This document shows, piece by piece, positions 8,986 to 20,100 of a stretch of DNA of 64,000 nt; within the stretch, counting starts at the first letter, position 1, and the number at the start of each line of letters is the position of its first letter. Both the position numbers and the translations under genes were made by a program. The stretch comes from Leishmania donovani. Its lineage: Eukaryota > Euglenozoa > Kinetoplastea > Trypanosomatida > Trypanosomatidae. The notes under the pieces were generated by a model. That model searched no databases, had not been told where the DNA came from, and saw only the letters and a program-made list of their open reading frames with translations. The stretch lies in contig NC_018235.1 in the NCBI RefSeq assembly GCF_000227135.1, positions 124,001-188,000 of the forward strand, written 5' to 3'.

Positions 8986-11439
8986 ATGGAGGTCGGCATC
9001 TTCGCTCGGAGCTGGGTGATCCACCTTCAGCAACCGGAGCGTCGGTATAGAAGGTTGCGCAAAACACAGCCCACAGACGGGGATGGGCCGCCCTCGAGCA
9101 ACACCAGTGGTGCCGCCAGTGTGGATGATGCAGTAGGAGGGGATCAGGGGGCCGTGCCACCGAGTGGCGGGGAAGGTGTGCTGGATGCAGTGGCTCTGCC
9201 CCGATAGCGCAACGTCGGTGCCGACGATTCTCAACGTCAGCGACGATGCTGTGCAAGCCACGTTGAGGGCGATTGACCTGCACCACCGCACGCAGGAGCC
9301 GGGTATCCACATCAGCAGCCCCGACACCGATGTGGATGCCCACGGTATGGCAGCCTCTTTCTCGTGTGGTTCGCGGGGGTCGCTCAACACATCGTCGGCA
9401 TTGCCGGCTGCCCGGCAGTACAAGCGGCCGCTCGGCAGCGGGCGCTGCACCTTCGCGCCAGCAGTGTTTCGCAAGTTTCTCGCTGATGGCCAGAGGATGG
9501 CGGTTGATGTATCGGCGGTGTGTGTGCACTCCGATTTCACCGCGATGGGTCATCATCGGAGCGGCACCTCTGCGCCGCGGACACGGTCGGCGTCACAAAG
9601 TCGTGAAGCGCTAGGCAGCGGCGTGGACGGCTGCCACCGTCCCTGCTGCCGTGACGTACCTCGTGCTCGCAGGGCTTGCCGGCTACCTGCATCTTCCTTC
9701 CGCGTTTATTGAGCATCAGCTAGAGGTCACGGTGGAGCCACATCAGCACTCGAGGCACCGCAACTCCTCCGTGCTGTCTGGTCGAGACGACGCTGCCGGA
9801 TCAGCGGACGAGCGACGACTCCACATGGGCAGCCTCCTCCTGCGACGATGCACGCAAGCAACGGGGCGACGCGGAGGATTTGATTTGGTGCATGGGAGGC
9901 GGCTGTCTGTAGAGGCTGCAGCCACTGGTGTAGCGGTCACAACGGCAGCAGGAAGAGCTGTAGGCAACGCCGTCCACAGAACTCCGCTCTGCGCTGTAGC
10001 CGACCCCCAGCCCCCAACCACCACCACCGCGACTCGCGAAAATACGAAAGATTCGCCGTCGCGGCAGGTGCAGTGCCAGCCACTGCCGCAGACAGAGACG
10101 CCGACCGCGAAGCAGCCGTGGTTTCTGGACCCGCTCGCCACTCTCTCTCTCTCTCGCAGAGTCGCGCATCCGCCCATGGGATGCCGCTCTGACGCGACGC
10201 CACAACCCCGCGGGGGGACGGCAGAAACGATCCTCGACAGCGCCCAATGAGCGAAAAGGCGACTCGCCACCGCGTGGCGACTGCAGCGGCAGCCCCTGCG
10301 AGCGTCACCCGCAGCGAGATGCCCCATCACGCGGCTCCCATTTTGATGGCAGAGATGCTGGTGAAAGAACGTCGCTGCTCTTGAGTCGATGGGGCGCTAG
10401 ACGCCTCCCACAGCGCGCAGCTAGCGCTCAGACTGTACGCGTCAGGCGCCTGCAGTCGGTGCTGAGCATCCGCGTCCATATACTGTTCGCGAGTTCACGG
10501 TGGTGCGGCACCTCCCAGAGGTTCTGGAAGATGGGGCTGGGCTCGGGTGCGCACGTACGGCGGGCGCGTTGACGTCTTACTGTCAGCGATACTGAACGCT
10601 GGCTTTGGGTCGCGCACGCGGCTGAAGGACCCCGCTGTGCTCGCCGCACGCTGTGCGGTCGAAACCTTCGACAGCATGTCCGCGCTGGCGCTGCGTTACT
10701 GGCATCTTCGCCGTTGGGCACTGGCGCCTTGAAGCTGGGCATCTGCTGTGTGCCGAAGCATAATGGTTTTGCGCTGTGGTGAAGTCCATCGAGGGAGGGA
10801 GGGGGCTCCGTTGGGAGCAGCAACGCTTCAGCGGCTTCCGCGTACTCATGGGCTCTGTCGTCACAATGGGCATGGTGCAAGGCAAGCCGAGCGTGGTGCT
10901 GTACGCACTGCTGCCAGGGTCGGTGCGGATACCGTTGTAGAGCACCCCCAGCAGCCTGGCGCAGCAGGGTTTCCTGCACCGCGGCCGCGGTCACTACGCG
11001 ACCGCCGCGACACTGGACGGACCAGCTTGTGGACATACCACCCGTTACCGTATTTGTGTGCCACACGTTTCCATTCGCGCACGAGCGGGTGCTCACGCGC
11101 GAGATACGGAGAACGTGGAAGGGCTCGCGCGAGCTGCACCGCGTCACGTGCGGCAGCGCCGCCTTCCTTGAGACTCTGTGCATCGGCGTGTTAGAGCTGC
11201 GTCGAGTTGGGCGGCACCTCAGCTGGTACAATCAGTCGCCGTCCTTTCAGCGACGCCATCCGCGACAGGAGCCACCGCATCCCGGCGACGGCGGCGTCCT
11301 TTGTCGGCTGTGGTCTGCGGAAAAACTGTCTGGCTCACCGTCCTCGTCTCCCTTTCGGGAGGTACCGCCGGTCATCTCCGCGGCTGATGGAGTTGATGAG
11401 GGCGTCAGGATTTTTTGGCGGGTGCCTAAGCGCTGCTAG
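8986..11439 (+). pseudogene. Decayed protein-coding gene, identity unknown
   Basis: This 2.4 kb stretch has CDS-like composition and no microsatellites or long pyrimidine tracts, unlike every other spacer here. Yet no frame stays open. Protein-like segments sit in different + frames: 9194-9709 (contains NVSDDAVQATLRAIDLHHR), 9651-10250 (contains LVLAGLAGYLHLPSAF), 10248-10382 (starts MSEKATRHR), parts of 10418-10732, 10836-10937 (contains RVLMGSVVTMGMVQGKPSVV), and 11029-11439 (contains VFVCHTFPFAHERVLTREIR). The breaks look like multiple frameshifts and stops. I could not identify the family. It is either a dead gene following the 1,412-aa gene or a former extension of that gene. UTR-like sequence with (GT)n and CT-rich tracts resumes near 11529. 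Confidence 0.45.
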
Positions 11440-12248
11440 CCCGCGAATCCTCAGAGCGGAGAGGTGAATCGCGGTTGCTCGAAACGCTGACGGAGATGAA
11501 GCTGGTCGCACATGTCTGCATGTATCTGCGTGTGTGTGTGTCTGTGTGTACGTCTCTCTCTCTGACTCGCTCCTCCGCCTGTGCTCAGTGCATCGCCGAA
11601 AGTCAGCGCAGCGTGCGCATGAGCGGCCGTAGCGAACCGAACAGCAGCACAGCGAGGCGCCGTAAGGGGCGAACAGCGGCGGAGGAACAACCAAGACCGG
11701 CCGCGCCACCAATCACAGCGCGGGAGGTGGACGAAGAGAGAGAGCTGACGTGGTCGCGTGCCCCTCCTCACCTAACAAATTCACCGGTGGCTAGCGTTAT
11801 GTGAACTCTTCTGATGCCTCACTTCCCTTCCTCCCTAGCCTTCATGACGTGGCCGATGCGCATACGCATGGCAAACAACACTAATGCCCCACCCCCACCC
11901 CTGCTTCCCTATCACGCCTCCTCAGCTCTTCGCTGTCGTCTTCACTGCACCACCCTTCCACGTCATCAGACGGTGCCACAGAGGATTGTGTTGCAGCCGA
12001 AGTGGCCCTCCCCCCGCTGCTGCTGCCTTGCGTGTCCCGCCTTGTTGTCGGGATTGCATCTGCGTGCCTGTTTCTGGATACTCACACGTGCAAGCACACA
12101 TAGCGGGACACGCGCCGATCTGAGAGCGGCCATCCTCTTCGGGCTCCTGCCGCATCTTTCCTTTCAGCTCGACTGCCCACACATCATCGTGTTGTGAGAC
12201 GACGTCAGCACACCCCTCCCTCTCCATCTTCCTGCACCCTCCGCCACA
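11440..12248. other. Intergenic spacer upstream of the EB1-like gene
   Basis: The spacer contains a (GT)n and CT-rich stretch (about 11529-11565) and several pyrimidine tracts, including TTCCCTTCCTCCCTAG near 11824-11839. No open frame has convincing coding character. Confidence 0.6.
12155..12167 (+). promoter_or_regulatory. Candidate spliced-leader acceptor for the EB1-like gene
   Basis: A pyrimidine tract reads CATCTTTCCTTTCAG and ends in AG at 12166-12167. It would give an 81-nt 5' UTR before the ATG at 12249. Confidence 0.45.
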
Positions 12249-13979
12249 ATGAGCACGACGACGACGACGCAGTACACACGATCTGGGATACTCGCGTGGG
12301 CGAACGACGTGCTAGAGACGTCGTACGCCACCTTCCAGAACATACCGAGCTATGAGGTGGGCCTCTTGCTCTATGGCATCTTCCACGACTGCCCCTCCAG
12401 AGGCGAAACGACGGCGAACGGCCTCGGCGACACTACTGCCGCCGCTGCCGCAACGACGACGAGCAGCGCTAGTGTGCCGTTGCTTTCCGCGGCGGAGCTA
12501 CACAGGCACCACCAGCGGCACCACGAGACGTGCATGCGCTACCTTCAGCTTCTTCAGTTTCCACCGACGCCTCCCTCCACGGCGCCAGCCAATCCTGCGG
12601 CTGCTGCGCCATCGGGGGCGGCGGAGGCCTCCGCTCCGCGCCCTGGCGGCAGCGCGCCCGCTTCACCTTTGCCGCCTCTCCCAGATGGGCACGGCGGTGC
12701 CGCGTCTGCGGTGGCGCAGCAGCGCAACGCCGAGCACGTTCTCGCGATGGTCCGTACGCTCAGCGCCGAGGAGGCAGAGCTCTCGCGCGCCGAGGCCAGC
12801 GACACACTAACGAGTGGTGGTGGTCACGCCGCCTCTGTCGTACTGCTGCTCGGGCCGTCGATGACGCCAGCAGCGTGGCTGGGCGGTAGCGCCTTTGTGG
12901 AGGAACTGAAGCTATGGCGTTGGGTGCGGCTGATGGCGGAGCGGCACCGCAGTTCGGCCCGCGCCATTCGACGCGCCATCCGTGCCTACCTTCAGCACGA
13001 GGTAGGCGTCGCCGCGGTGGCGCGAGCGCCCACGAAGGATTCACAGACGAGTTCGGCGAGCTGTGCCCAGTCGCGGGGCGCGTCGCCAGCGCCACACTCA
13101 CCAGTAGTCATGATGGAGATGAGCGACGTGGCTGAGGTGGAGCTAGGCGACGCGCGCGGCGGTCTTCTCCCTGGCAAGAGCACGCGAACGTTCGCAGAAG
13201 ATGCGTCGGGCGACACCTTGTCGCAGGAGATGAAGCGCATGCGGCCGGAGACGCTGCCGTCGACCTCACCGGTGCCTGTCCATGCAGCGGCAGCGGTAGC
13301 CACAACAAGGCCGGCGACGTCGAGTGTTACGCCGCTCGTCGGCTCTGTGTCACCCGTGCACGCGCTTCTATCCCCCATCAAGGAAGTAGCAGCAGCTGGC
13401 AGCGCACGCACAGACGATTGCAGCGCGACCGGCCTCAGCTGGACGACGTCAAGCAGCAGTGTACACGCCGCCTCTGTGGCAACCATCACTCCTTACGTTG
13501 CACAGGCAACAGAGTTACAGGCGGCGCTTCGCACGGCCCAGGCGGCTCTCCAGAAGGAGCTAGCGCTGCACCGAGCACAGCAGCAACAGCGTCCTCTCAC
13601 GCTGCCGACGACGACGTCCGGGAGTACATCGGAGCGCTCCTCTGGCGGCGACGTGCCCGATGGCGCCGGTGCGATGCACAAGGTGGCTCCGCTGCTGGCG
13701 CCAGCGACGAACGTGTGCGATGCGCTGGAGGCGTCGTGCCGTCAGCGTATGGTGAACACCGTGTGTGCCAAGACCCTCGGTGACCGAGGTGGCTCATCAC
13801 TGCTGTCGCCCGTCCCCGATACGCTAACGTGCAATGTGTGTCCGTCCATCATGGCCCACGCGATCCAGTGCAATCTCGCTGCCATTGACGACTTGGAAGA
13901 CGTCCGCGCTCGTGCGATCGCGGCATGCCTCAGAAGGGATTCCGTGGCGTTGCTCGCCGCGCTTCAGAACATTGTGTGA
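12249..13979 (+). CDS. EB1-like calponin-homology domain protein (divergent)
   Basis: A 576-aa protein that starts at the first in-frame ATG after a good acceptor. Residues 10-49 (RSGILAWANDVLE... ending LLYGIFHD) match the start of an EB1-type calponin-homology domain: LAW followed by a helix, then a small-residue turn and a hydrophobic helix. Residues 85-104 (HRHHQRHHETCMRYLQLLQF) fit the next EB1 helix, which carries the HEYIQNFK-like pattern. Residues 214-230 (SAFVEELKLWRWVRLMA) fit the final FEFVQWFKKFF-like helix. Between the last two lies an insertion of about 100 residues of Pro/Ala/Ser-rich sequence. A short coil follows at about 418-442, and the C-terminus is helical. EB1 proteins bind growing microtubule plus ends. 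Here that role is inferred from fold-level similarity only, and a different CH-domain role is possible. Confidence 0.85.
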   Translation: MSTTTTTQYTRSGILAWANDVLETSYATFQNIPSYEVGLLLYGIFHDCPSRGETTANGLGDTTAAAAATTTSSASVPLLSAAELHRHHQRHHETCMRYLQLLQFPPTPPSTAPANPAAAAPSGAAEASAPRPGGSAPASPLPPLPDGHGGAASAVAQQRNAEHVLAMVRTLSAEEAELSRAEASDTLTSGGGHAASVVLLLGPSMTPAAWLGGSAFVEELKLWRWVRLMAERHRSSARAIRRAIRAYLQHEVGVAAVARAPTKDSQTSSASCAQSRGASPAPHSPVVMMEMSDVAEVELGDARGGLLPGKSTRTFAEDASGDTLSQEMKRMRPETLPSTSPVPVHAAAAVATTRPATSSVTPLVGSVSPVHALLSPIKEVAAAGSARTDDCSATGLSWTTSSSSVHAASVATITPYVAQATELQAALRTAQAALQKELALHRAQQQQRPLTLPTTTSGSTSERSSGGDVPDGAGAMHKVAPLLAPATNVCDALEASCRQRMVNTVCAKTLGDRGGSSLLSPVPDTLTCNVCPSIMAHAIQCNLAAIDDLEDVRARAIAACLRRDSVALLAALQNIV

Positions 13980-15429
13980 GTGTATTGGTGGAAAGGAGGG
14001 GGAAGGGCACCATAACGGGAGCTGTCATGGTGGCCTCTGTGAGCACGCGGCCTGCCGAGTCCTCGGGAGCCGTCGGAAGCCACACCGATGCCGGCGCGCA
14101 TTCCTCGCTTGTCACGGTCTCTCGTGATTCCGCGCTTCCCTCTTCCTGGTCGTCGTCCTGCTGCTGCTGCTGGTGCTGCTGTGATGTGACAGAGCCAGTA
14201 TGCCCGCCCCCTTCAAACGGACTCCAATATAGACGCGTGCACATGAACACATGCACGCAGACACACGCACCGAAAGCGGGCGAGGAGGACACCCGCACTT
14301 CCATCCTCCCCATGCGAACATCCGTTGTCGGGTCTACCATTCGGCTGTGTTTCCCTTCGTTGGAGGCTGCGCCAGACGCCCCCCCCCTCTCCCTTTACGT
14401 GTCTCTCGCTTAGATATCGTTGTCAAGCATTTGCTCACGCGCTCTATGCAACGGCCCTCTGCCCCTCTCCCACCTCCCTCCCTACTTTCCCGTGGCAGGA
14501 AGCGTGCGTGCGTGCGTGCGCCCTTCAAGCGCGCTTACATCGAAGGGCACACGCACGCACAGACATCATCGCATACATCTCACAACGGGCATGCGGAGGG
14601 AGGGAAGGAGGGGGAGGGCAAGGAAGAAAGCTCGCTATGCAAGACATGACGGCGTTGCGCATCGCAACAGACTGCATCTCTGCTCGCACCGTCGTTGTGC
14701 GCGCATGCGCCGGCGCTCCCTCGTTTTACGGAGCGACGGTGGCGTGCGTCACGCCTAATGCGTATTCCTCGAGGAAGCGTGAGGGTTGGGAGCGAGGAAG
14801 GCGCTGAGGAAAGAGGGCGGCACTCACTTGTGGTAACGCTGCCGCCATCACTATCCCTACTGTGCTGCGGATGGCCACCTCACGACTGTGCGAGGCCCCT
14901 CCCCTCCGTCCCTCACTCGAGTGTGTCACAGAATGTGAACCACATGCACTTACGTTTTCGCACTGCCCTCTTGCTCTCCTTGCCCTCGCTCTCCGGTCCA
15001 GCCCACCTCTAACGCCCAGCACAAGGCTCAGCAAGCCTCTCCCGCCGCGTTACTCCAGCCACAATCTATCTGTGTGTGTGTGTGTGTTTGGGGGGGGGGA
15101 TTCGCCCGCTGTGCGCGTCGTTACCGTTGCTCTTAGTCTTTGGTCTCGTGTTATCCGCCTTACCGCGTCTCTTCCTGCTCCCGATCACTCCGTTCACTAG
15201 CAGTCGGAAACAACCCGTAGCATCCATCTCTAGTAGTAGTACCACCTTCGTTGTAGCCGTCTTGACCCCCGCCCCCTCCCCCCACTCCGGGTTTGTAGCG
15301 CCCGCACGGCACACCTTTTGCCACCCGTAGCGGACGCCGCGGCACCTCAACGACCTCGCCGGGTGGTTGTCGAGGAGGCCCCAACGTGTTCGTTGCCGTC
15401 GTTGTTTTTGTTGTTCGCCGAGTCCCCAA
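13980..15429. other. Intergenic spacer
   Basis: The first part holds a CTG-rich stretch (about 14158-14182) and GTGC repeats (about 14503-14520). The second half has a (GT)n tract (15071-15088) followed by a G10 run (15090-15099) and pyrimidine tracts. A plausible acceptor, CCGTTCACTAG, ends at 15200. No gene is visible. Confidence 0.6.
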
Positions 15430-16092
15430 ATGATGCTGCGTCGTGGCTGTGGCACAGCCATCTCGACGGCGGCAGCAACGGCGAGCACGAGCCTCCGGTG
15501 TAGTGCACGCTGCATTGCAAGCGAGTTCAAGGACATCCGCCCACGAAGCGGTGGAGCCGCGCCGCCGCCGTCAATCAGCAACAACGGGCCCATTCTGCCC
15601 ATGGACTTCAACCCGCACATTGAGTGGTTCGAGTACCCGAAAGAAATTTTCGATCCTAAGTTCCCGTACACCCGTGAGGAGAGCATCCGCATGACGGAGG
15701 AGTCGTGGGAGAGCACGATGGACGAGATGGCCAGCAAGTACGGCATGCGACTGAACATGTCCTCGAAGCCGACGTTCTGGATGGCGTGGTTCATTATGTT
15801 CTTTTACAGCTGGTACACCCTCTGGGGCTGCTACCGCGCCATGGGCACAGAGCCGGGCTGGTCGCACTTCAAGAACGTCGTGCTGAACCAGCCTACAGTG
15901 CCGGTGCTCGAGGAGGATGACATCTACCTCGATCAGTGGATGCGGCCCGAGATGCGCGAGAAGTTCAGCCGCTATGACCGCTTCTGGAACTGGAAGCCCC
16001 TGGTGAAACGCGAGGGCGCGAAGACGACGTGGCAGATTCCGATGCAGTACGCCGACGAGTCTGAGTGGCGCCACATGACAAGCCGCTTCTAG
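15430..16092 (+). CDS. Mitochondrial single-span membrane protein, probable respiratory-chain accessory subunit
   Basis: A 220-aa protein. The frame is open upstream to a TTG at 15367, but the first ATG is at 15430 (a second is at 15433). The first 30 or so residues (MMLRRGCGTAISTAAATAST onwards) are rich in Arg, Ser, Thr and Ala with no acidic residue, as in a mitochondrial targeting peptide. The mature part is acidic and aromatic, with one hydrophobic segment (about residues 113-136, TFWMAWFIMFFYSWYTLWGC). It ends in a Trp/Tyr-rich tail (YDRFWNWKPL). This size and single-span layout resemble accessory subunits of respiratory complexes, such as small complex I membrane-arm subunits. I cannot assign it to one family. 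The mitochondrial location is inferred from the N-terminus. It has fewer low-complexity inserts than its neighbours, consistent with strong constraint. Confidence 0.85.
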   Translation: MMLRRGCGTAISTAAATASTSLRCSARCIASEFKDIRPRSGGAAPPPSISNNGPILPMDFNPHIEWFEYPKEIFDPKFPYTREESIRMTEESWESTMDEMASKYGMRLNMSSKPTFWMAWFIMFFYSWYTLWGCYRAMGTEPGWSHFKNVVLNQPTVPVLEEDDIYLDQWMRPEMREKFSRYDRFWNWKPLVKREGAKTTWQIPMQYADESEWRHMTSRF

Positions 16093-17027
16093 CGCTCATT
16101 TTTTGCGTGGGTGCGCACGTTGGCGGCACGCACCAGAGTGCTTGCCGAGCCGCGACGAAAGCAGGATCCAGGAAGCGCGCCAGTGACGACGCAGGCACAC
16201 ACAGACACCCCCATCCGCGTCGTGGACGGGCGGCTGTGCATGTGTTCTCCTCCGCTGGCAGTATGGCTAGGAGGGCCCTTTGTTTGTCGCATGTCTCTCT
16301 CTCTCTCTCGCTTGCCCCTTTTCTTACCCGCGCCTGCTGGCCGCGGTCCGCGCGTGTCGGATCGCTTTCGAGCTGTATGCGCATGGGTTTGGCATGTGTG
16401 TGTGTGTGGCCCGTTGCGGTGCTGCGCCCCTCCTCCTCTCCTTCGCCGGTATCCGCGTATGTGTGGTCCTCCCTTCCCTTCCCCTCCCCTCCCCCGCTTC
16501 GTCCGGCCTCCCTGCGTGCACGGCTTCTTTTGTTCAACCGCTTATTCATGATCTCGCTCACGCGCGTCATGCAACCCGTCCTCATTTATGCAGTTGCGGG
16601 TTGCCTGACCGCTTGCTTCGCTGTTCTCTCTCTTTCCTGCCTTACGGCGCGCATCAGGACAAGCGTGACACCCGCACCGTGTGCCCTAAGCAAAGTCGGG
16701 TGGCTCTCGGATATATAACCCTCCCTCTGCTCTCCCGCCGCCGCCACCATCACCACCACCCCTTCCCTTCTTCGTCACACGTGAGAGGGGGAGTCGCGCC
16801 TGCGCGAGAGGGGTTCGACAGGCATGCTCAATGCCCACCACCGGCCCACGTGCACAGATGTGCCGAACAGATATGTAACCATGTGCATGCTCTGTGCGGC
16901 AGCCCTCTACTTGAAGGGGCGTGCGGCGCACATCGCTGTTTTGCAGCTACTCTCATGCCTGACTCTCCTGCCTCGCCCCCTCCCCGTGTGAACGTCGTGC
17001 CTCGTGCCCCTCCTTCTCTTCGCCCGC

Positions 17028-17081
17028 GCCGTTTCTCTCTCTGTCTATCTGTGTGTCTGTGTTTGTGTGTGCGTGTGCCAG
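17028..17081 (+). promoter_or_regulatory. Candidate spliced-leader acceptor for the FWWh-like gene
   Basis: The tract GCCGTTTCTCTCTCTGTC, with further CT/GT-rich sequence after it, ends in GTGCCAG with AG at 17080-17081. It would leave a 5' UTR of about 116 nt that carries the hairpin at 17163-17182. Confidence 0.4.
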
Positions 17082-17162
17082 CCGGAGCGCTGAGTGTGTC
17101 TCCGTCGCTCTGCCTCTCCCGTGTTCCTCTTTCACCCTGCCGGCGAGTCCTGATCTCCTCTT

Positions 17163-17182
17163 CGACCCGCCACGGCGGGTCG
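17163..17182 (+). promoter_or_regulatory. GC-rich hairpin in the 5' leader, 15 nt before the start codon
   Basis: CGACCCGCC (17163-17171) and GGCGGGTCG (17174-17182) are exact reverse complements separated by AC. The sequence would fold into a very stable GC-rich stem next to the ATG at 17198. A role in slowing translation initiation is inference. Confidence 0.6.
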
Positions 17183-17197
17183 CGCACAGTCATCTGC

Positions 17198-20100
17198 ATG
17201 GCCTTTACAGACTCCTCCGTCCCTCCCGCTGCCGGACACACCGGGTTTCCAGCCCTCTGCAAGGCTGCCAACGACGATGGGAATGAGGTCGGCACGCAGG
17301 ACCCCTTCATGGTGGCATACCCGTCCTCTTCGCTACCGCCGTCGTATTCCAGTATGATCCAGTGCGTTCTGGGACGACCCCTGCCCTTTCTGCCGTCACC
17401 GCTGTCACGAAAAGCCAACTCGCGAAGTCGGAGCGGCCTAGGTGTTGGTGGCCGTCTACGATATGGAACTGATCCCATCAGCTGTAGCGGTTCTCTGCAA
17501 CTCAGTTACGATGCCTCTGCCGCGTCCGGCCCATCGTCGCTCTCGCGCACGGTACCACAGGGCAGCAGCGACGAGGCCAGCACGCTTGGGAAAGACTACA
17601 TATTGAAGGAAGAGGACGCCTTTGAGTCGCCGCGCGGCACCCCCTCCGTTCCCACAGCGCTACGCCGCTCGCTGTCGCCCACAGGAGCGGCGGCAGTGGC
17701 CCGGACAATGATGCCGGCCGCACCCGTGCTGCTGCGCCACTCGCACGGCGGAAAAACACGTCTCTTGTATGCCGACGGTCACGTCGAGACAGTAGTGGCG
17801 GGTGGTGCAACGAAGCCGCCATCCAAACGGACGCATGCGCCCAGTGCGGCGAGCCATCGTCGTATGTGCGCCGATGACAAGAGAAACCATCTTCGGAGCT
17901 TGCCGCTGGACGCAGCCCCGCTTCCGTCCCCTTCGGCGAGCGGACGGTGGCTACTCGAATCGTTTAGCGCCGTTGCGCAGGTGCACCAGCAGCAGCTGCC
18001 GCCCCTGGTGGAGCCCATCGTCACGCCGCAGGCGGCCGGCGCCGCCTCGTCCGCCAGTCCTCCCTCTCACGCAGCGGAGCGTAGTGCAGTGCGCCCAATG
18101 GAGGCGGAGTCCAGCCGGCAGGCGACGAAGTTCCCATCATGGTCCTTCGTGACCGTTGAGCCGCAGCAACAGCAGGTCGCGGCGAGCATCACCCTTCCAC
18201 ACCCTTCAGGAAAAACACCGCCAAGGCTGCCGGCCAACTTCAGCGAGGGCACAGGCAAAACCGATCACGCCAGGGAGTCCACCGAGGCTGGGGGTGATGA
18301 GGGCGGCCATGGGCGCATGGAAGGCTTCCGTGCCATGGTGCCGGCTGGCTCGCCTCCGATCACCGCAGCCGGGGCTGCTAGTCGTTACGATGCCAACGAG
18401 AAGAGCATACGCACCTCAGTGGTGTCCACAGTCGGTGTGCGACCTTCTCGCAGCACGAGCAACGTGGGCGAGGCCACACTCAGCAAGGCGGCGGACGACG
18501 CGAAGACCGCAGTCGCGGCGCTGCAGAGTGGCGTTCGTGCGGAGCTCGCGGCCGAGCAGCGTGCTGGTGCGCAGGCCTTTGCGAGCCGCTACGCCCGCGA
18601 CGTCTCCGCCTCGCCGTCCCTCTTCTCCCTCCGCTTCCCTGTCCGCCCGCTGTCCGAGCTGCACGCGTTTGCGGATCGCCCTCACCACGAGGACGCCGCC
18701 GCCGCCGCGTCGCGGGGCGCGCTGAGCACCGATGAACCCAGTGCATCGTTCTTGGAGCACAGAGAGGCGGCCAGTAGCACCAGGAGAGTCGAGGACGCGC
18801 CTGCCATTTCGCCAACTCGCGCACCACCACCGCAGCAGCAGGCGCCCGACGTGCTGCTGCCATACGCGCAGGTCACGACCCCGTCGGGTTTCACTGTGCC
18901 GGAGCTGCTGCAGGACCGTCTGCTACCACGCGAGACACCGTCACTGCAGCAGAAGCTGAGCAAACTTTACGCCGTCCGAGGCCTCATCGACGCGCGTGAC
19001 TCGACGGCGTGCCGGTTCACTGTGTCGTTCATGTGGTTTGTCCTCCTGCGGTGCCGCAAGGCACGCCGGGAACAGTCCCTGGTCAACGGTTACCGTCTAC
19101 TATCGACCGCCTTCTCCAACGCCTTCCCGCATGTCGCCCTGGACGAGGCCTTGCCGCCGTTGGATGTGCTGGAGCAGCTCCTGGTGGAGCTCCTCACCTG
19201 CCTACGCTACTCGGCAGGGGTGCAGAGCGCGACGAATACCGCGACGAGTGCTGCCGCGGCATCGAGCGCCGCAAGCGCTGCCAGCTCATCACGGCGCGCA
19301 GTGGAGCTGCCGACGTCGGACGGTTTTGCCACCCTAACGAGGACGTCAGGCAGGACAGCGAGCACGAGCGGGCTTCTGGCAAACGCAGCCCCGACGTCGC
19401 CACCGGCGTCTACGACGCACACGACAAGCGATACCCCGAATGCGGCAAGCGTTGCCGCGGCCCCATCGAAGGTGCCGCTGCGCCTTCGGCTACACGAGCA
19501 CGCCGCTTACTTCCCGCTGTTGTTGAGCCCGACATGGTCGAAACTGGTCAGCACGGGCGCCGTCGATGCCGGCAGTGGCAACGGCTACCAAGAATCGAAG
19601 TGGGCGCAGCAGCAGGAGCAGCCGCACAGTTCATGTCGACAAGAGGTGCAACGGATGCTCCCCTCTGAAGATGCCCTGGCCATTCTCTGCAAGATGTATC
19701 AGGATCTGTGGCTACACCACAGCGAGTACGTGCAGCTATGCTTGTACGAGGAGCTTCTGCAGAAGCAGCTCGCCCTGCAGTTTGGCACCGTGGTCATGCA
19801 CCTGCAGCAGGGGGCCATGAGCGCCGAGGCGTCGACGGCGGCTTCCACCACGGCGTCCTTCTCCGCCGGAGTCTCCCAAGGCCTCCGACCGTCGGCGACA
19901 TGGCGCCCGTCTGCTCTAGCCAGTGCCACGCCCATCGCCCGCAGCGAGGGCTGGGGTGACCTCCGCGCAAGTCGAAGCGGCGCGCCGACATCAGGGGGCG
20001 ATCTGCGGGCGCGGAAGAGCAGGAACACGACCGCCATGATGACCAACACGGCCGTTGCTGCCGCGGCTGCCGTTGCGCCTGCCGTGATGGACGGTATCCT

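Larger units (their letters stand above)
16093..17197. other. Intergenic spacer, pyrimidine-rich, with open frame by composition
   Basis: This region is rich in C/T, including CTCTCTCTCTCT near 16292-16310, CCCTTCCC-type runs near 16470-16495 and 17018-17060, and (GT)n stretches. One + frame is open from 16280 into the next gene. It reads as low-complexity Ser/Leu/Cys/Pro and starts at a TTG, so I treat it as UTR and not as an N-terminal extension. Confidence 0.6.

Noticed and set aside
8672..9556. 294-codon - strand frame at the end of the 1,412-aa gene
   Set aside because: The composition is His/Arg/Cys-rich and not protein-like. The + strand frames of the same stretch look more like real protein.
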